A stretch of DNA of 64,000 bases, from assembly GCF_900101755.1 (NCBI RefSeq), contig NZ_FNAE01000002.1, positions 28,480-92,479 on the forward strand, written 5' to 3'. A program made the position numbers and the translations under genes. The DNA is from Ectopseudomonas alcaliphila. GTDB lineage: Bacteria; Pseudomonadota; Gammaproteobacteria; Pseudomonadales; Pseudomonadaceae. This document shows positions 62,191 through 64,000 of this stretch, in pieces; position 1 is the stretch's first letter; each line of letters starts with the position of its first letter. Under the pieces are notes generated by a model. That model saw only the letters and a list, made by a program, of their open reading frames with translations, searched no databases and was not told the origin of the DNA.

Positions 62191-64000
62191 TCAGAAGCGA
62201 TACTCGAGCATCCCGGTAAGCGTGCGGCCGCGGGCCAGGGACAGGTTATTGGCGTCGCCCATGGCGACGAAGTAGGCCTGATCGGTGACGTTCTCCATCG
62301 ACAACGCCAGGTTCAGGCTGCTGGTCATCCAGTAGCTGGCGTAGAGGTCGTAGACCTCGTACTGCGGCCAGAGCGCCTGGTCGATCTGGGTGAACCCCCA
62401 GGTATCGAGGTTTTCGCCATTACCTTCGCTGTAACGCAGGCGCGCACCGACATCCAGGCGCCGGTCGAGAAAGCGCATGCCCAGGGTCAGCGAACCGCGA
62501 TCGGCCGGCATATAGGCCGCGCTGCCCATGATCTGGCCACAGGTGACCAGATCGTTCAGCTCGTCATTGGCCTGAGCTTCGTATACCGGTAATTGCACTG
62601 GAATCTGGATCGGCCCAACCTGGATGAAACCGGGCACGGTACCCACCTGCACGCGCTCCTGGGCACCGCCCATGTAGAACTCTTTCGAGCAGAAGTCGTT
62701 GCTGCCGATCATGTGGGTGTAGCTAAGACGGGCGTAGTAGTCGCCCGCATCGTAGTCGAGGTTGTATTCCACGCCGCGGAAGCGGGTTTGCTCCTGGTTG
62801 TTCTGATAGGCCGAACGGCCAAGGCCGATACCACCTACCGTACCTCCCGGCACGCTGACGTTGATATCCATGAAGGAGAAGTTGTCGATGCGCGTATCGA
62901 AATAGGCCACCTTGATGCCCAAGCGATCACCGTCGCGCAGCAGGGACTCCTTGAAGACGTTGAAACCCGCCTCCCAGTTGTGCGAGCGCTCCGCCTCGAG
63001 GAAAGGATTGGGATAGACCTGTTCCGAGCCACCGCCACCATGGGGCCGGCCAGACATGAACGCCTCGGTCACCGCTGGCGGGCGCCAACCCTTGCCCCAG
63101 CGCGTGTAGAGCTGCAGCCAGTCCACCCCCGGGTTGATCGCTACACCCAGCGTGGGCGAGAAGCGGCCCTCCTCTCGATCGACATCGAACACCAGGGACC
63201 GCGCACTCCTGACGTTGCCACCACTGGTGAACTGACCGTCGGGATACATCCATACCGTAAGGCCGGTATCACCCTCAAGGCGATAGCGGTCGTAGCGCAG
63301 ACCGGCATCGAGGGTCAGCCAATCGTCGTAGTCGTAAACCACCTGGCCGAACAGGCCGGCCATGGTGCGTTCACCCTCTGGCGTAGCCCCTTTGATATAG
63401 GGATAGGCCGTTTCGTTGGTCGAGGGCGTACGGGTGGTCGAAGGCTTGAAGCTGTCGCGAAACAGTTCGCTGCCATAGGTCACGGCGAACTGGTGTGCGT
63501 CGCCCAGATAGAGGCGCGAGGTGTTCTGCAGTTGCAAGCCCCAGGTGTCGGTACGGTACTTGTCCGTGTAGTCGGGATACCAGTTACCGCTGCCGGGGGT
63601 AGCCGTACTGCCGGCACTCCAGCGATCCTGCCGGGTGCTGACGTAGTAGAGCTTGGCCTTGAAATCGATCAGATCATCGTCAGGGCTGTAGCTGTAATCC
63701 AACGCCGTATTGCGGGCAATCACATCACTGCTACCAGAGCGCTGATATTCATAGCGTTGCCCGTCGGCGGAAAGCCAGGTCCAGGCATCCTTGCTGTCGG
63801 TGTCGAGCTCTATGTAGCTCAGTTGTAGCCGCTGACTCTCCGGCAGATTGAGCCCCAGCTTGAACAACTGCGAGCGGGTCACACTGCCGGTATCGCCCAC
63901 CTCGGAGTCCAGCCAGTTCTCCCAGGCAGCGGGGTACTGGTTGCGCAGGCGGATCTGCGTGCCGAGATTGTCCTTGTCATTGGTGCCGGCGCGATAATCA
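62191..64000 (-). CDS. hasR: TonB-dependent hemophore receptor HasR (C-terminal part)
   Basis: The frame is open to the right edge, so the 5' part (signal peptide, signalling domain, plug) is outside the window. About 603 residues of barrel are visible. WRPPAVTEAFMSGRPHGGGG and VYPNPFLEAERSHNWEAGFN are the HasR versions of the FRAP and NPNL heme motifs. It ends LTGMLEYRF with the C-terminal aromatic expected for barrel insertion. It is first in a hasRADEF operon on the minus strand. Sigma/anti-sigma genes hasI-hasS, if present, would be further right. Confidence 0.9.
   Translation of the reverse strand, partial: DYRAGTNDKDNLGTQIRLRNQYPAAWENWLDSEVGDTGSVTRSQLFKLGLNLPESQRLQLSYIELDTDSKDAWTWLSADGQRYEYQRSGSSDVIARNTALDYSYSPDDDLIDFKAKLYYVSTRQDRWSAGSTATPGSGNWYPDYTDKYRTDTWGLQLQNTSRLYLGDAHQFAVTYGSELFRDSFKPSTTRTPSTNETAYPYIKGATPEGERTMAGLFGQVVYDYDDWLTLDAGLRYDRYRLEGDTGLTVWMYPDGQFTSGGNVRSARSLVFDVDREEGRFSPTLGVAINPGVDWLQLYTRWGKGWRPPAVTEAFMSGRPHGGGGSEQVYPNPFLEAERSHNWEAGFNVFKESLLRDGDRLGIKVAYFDTRIDNFSFMDINVSVPGGTVGGIGLGRSAYQNNQEQTRFRGVEYNLDYDAGDYYARLSYTHMIGSNDFCSKEFYMGGAQERVQVGTVPGFIQVGPIQIPVQLPVYEAQANDELNDLVTCGQIMGSAAYMPADRGSLTLGMRFLDRRLDVGARLRYSEGNGENLDTWGFTQIDQALWPQYEVYDLYASYWMTSSLNLALSMENVTDQAYFVAMGDANNLSLARGRTLTGMLEYRF

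Overview
The window is a piece of a high-GC gammaproteobacterial chromosome, almost certainly Pseudomonas sensu lato. Evidence: gene content and order match P. aeruginosa blocks (znuA-zur-znuC-znuB-lipoprotein-metN-metI-metQ; mtlR-mtlEFGKDYZ; pycA/pycB with a divergent LysR gene; hexR-zwf), and the intergenic palindromes are of Pseudomonas REP type. A placement in the mendocina/oleovorans/alcaligenes area is only a guess from repeat style.

Layout. 1-11820: a type I-F CRISPR-Cas locus. It holds the tail of array 1, cas1 and cas2-3, then a hipBA toxin-antitoxin pair on the opposite strand, then csy1-csy4, a leader with a perfect IHF-type site, and array 2 (21 repeats, 20 spacers). A terminator overlaps the cas3 stop codon, and a 276-bp divergent region full of inverted and direct repeats separates hipB from csy1, so the cas genes look like two transcription units with a toxin-antitoxin module between them. 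11887-18456: housekeeping genes (acetyltransferase, gamma-carbonic-anhydrase-like hexapeptide protein, oligopeptidase A, YheV, an AraC regulator divergent from a bile-acid/sodium-symporter-like permease, and a radical SAM protein behind a LexA box). 18519-27971: the mannitol/polyol regulon: activator, ABC importer, mannitol dehydrogenase, two sugar kinases.

28185-35057: a bicarbonate-centred group: beta-carbonic anhydrase, an SbtA-type bicarbonate permease with a PII-like SbtB partner, and two-subunit pyruvate carboxylase (pycA, pycB) with a divergent LysR regulator whose intergenic region carries a perfect 18-bp palindrome. 35129-39352: XdhC-type molybdenum-cofactor chaperone facing a two-gene molybdopterin/2Fe-2S oxidoreductase. 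39873-42429: hexR divergent from zwf, without pgl-eda behind zwf. 42499-43746: an MFS permease.

44177-51160: zinc uptake (znuA, zur, znuCB), a lipoprotein, and the methionine importer metNIQ. znuA is bracketed by two copies of a MITE-like palindromic element and contains a 12-unit hexanucleotide repeat coding an (EH)12 stretch. 51376-64000: iron from heme. A heme oxygenase, an ECF sigma factor, its FecR-type partner and a TonB-dependent heme receptor with an N-terminal signalling domain form one system; a HasR-HasA-HasD-HasE-HasF hemophore system runs in from the right edge on the minus strand and converges on it. hasR is cut by the window end. Palindromic REP-like sequences of at least three families fill many of the gaps.
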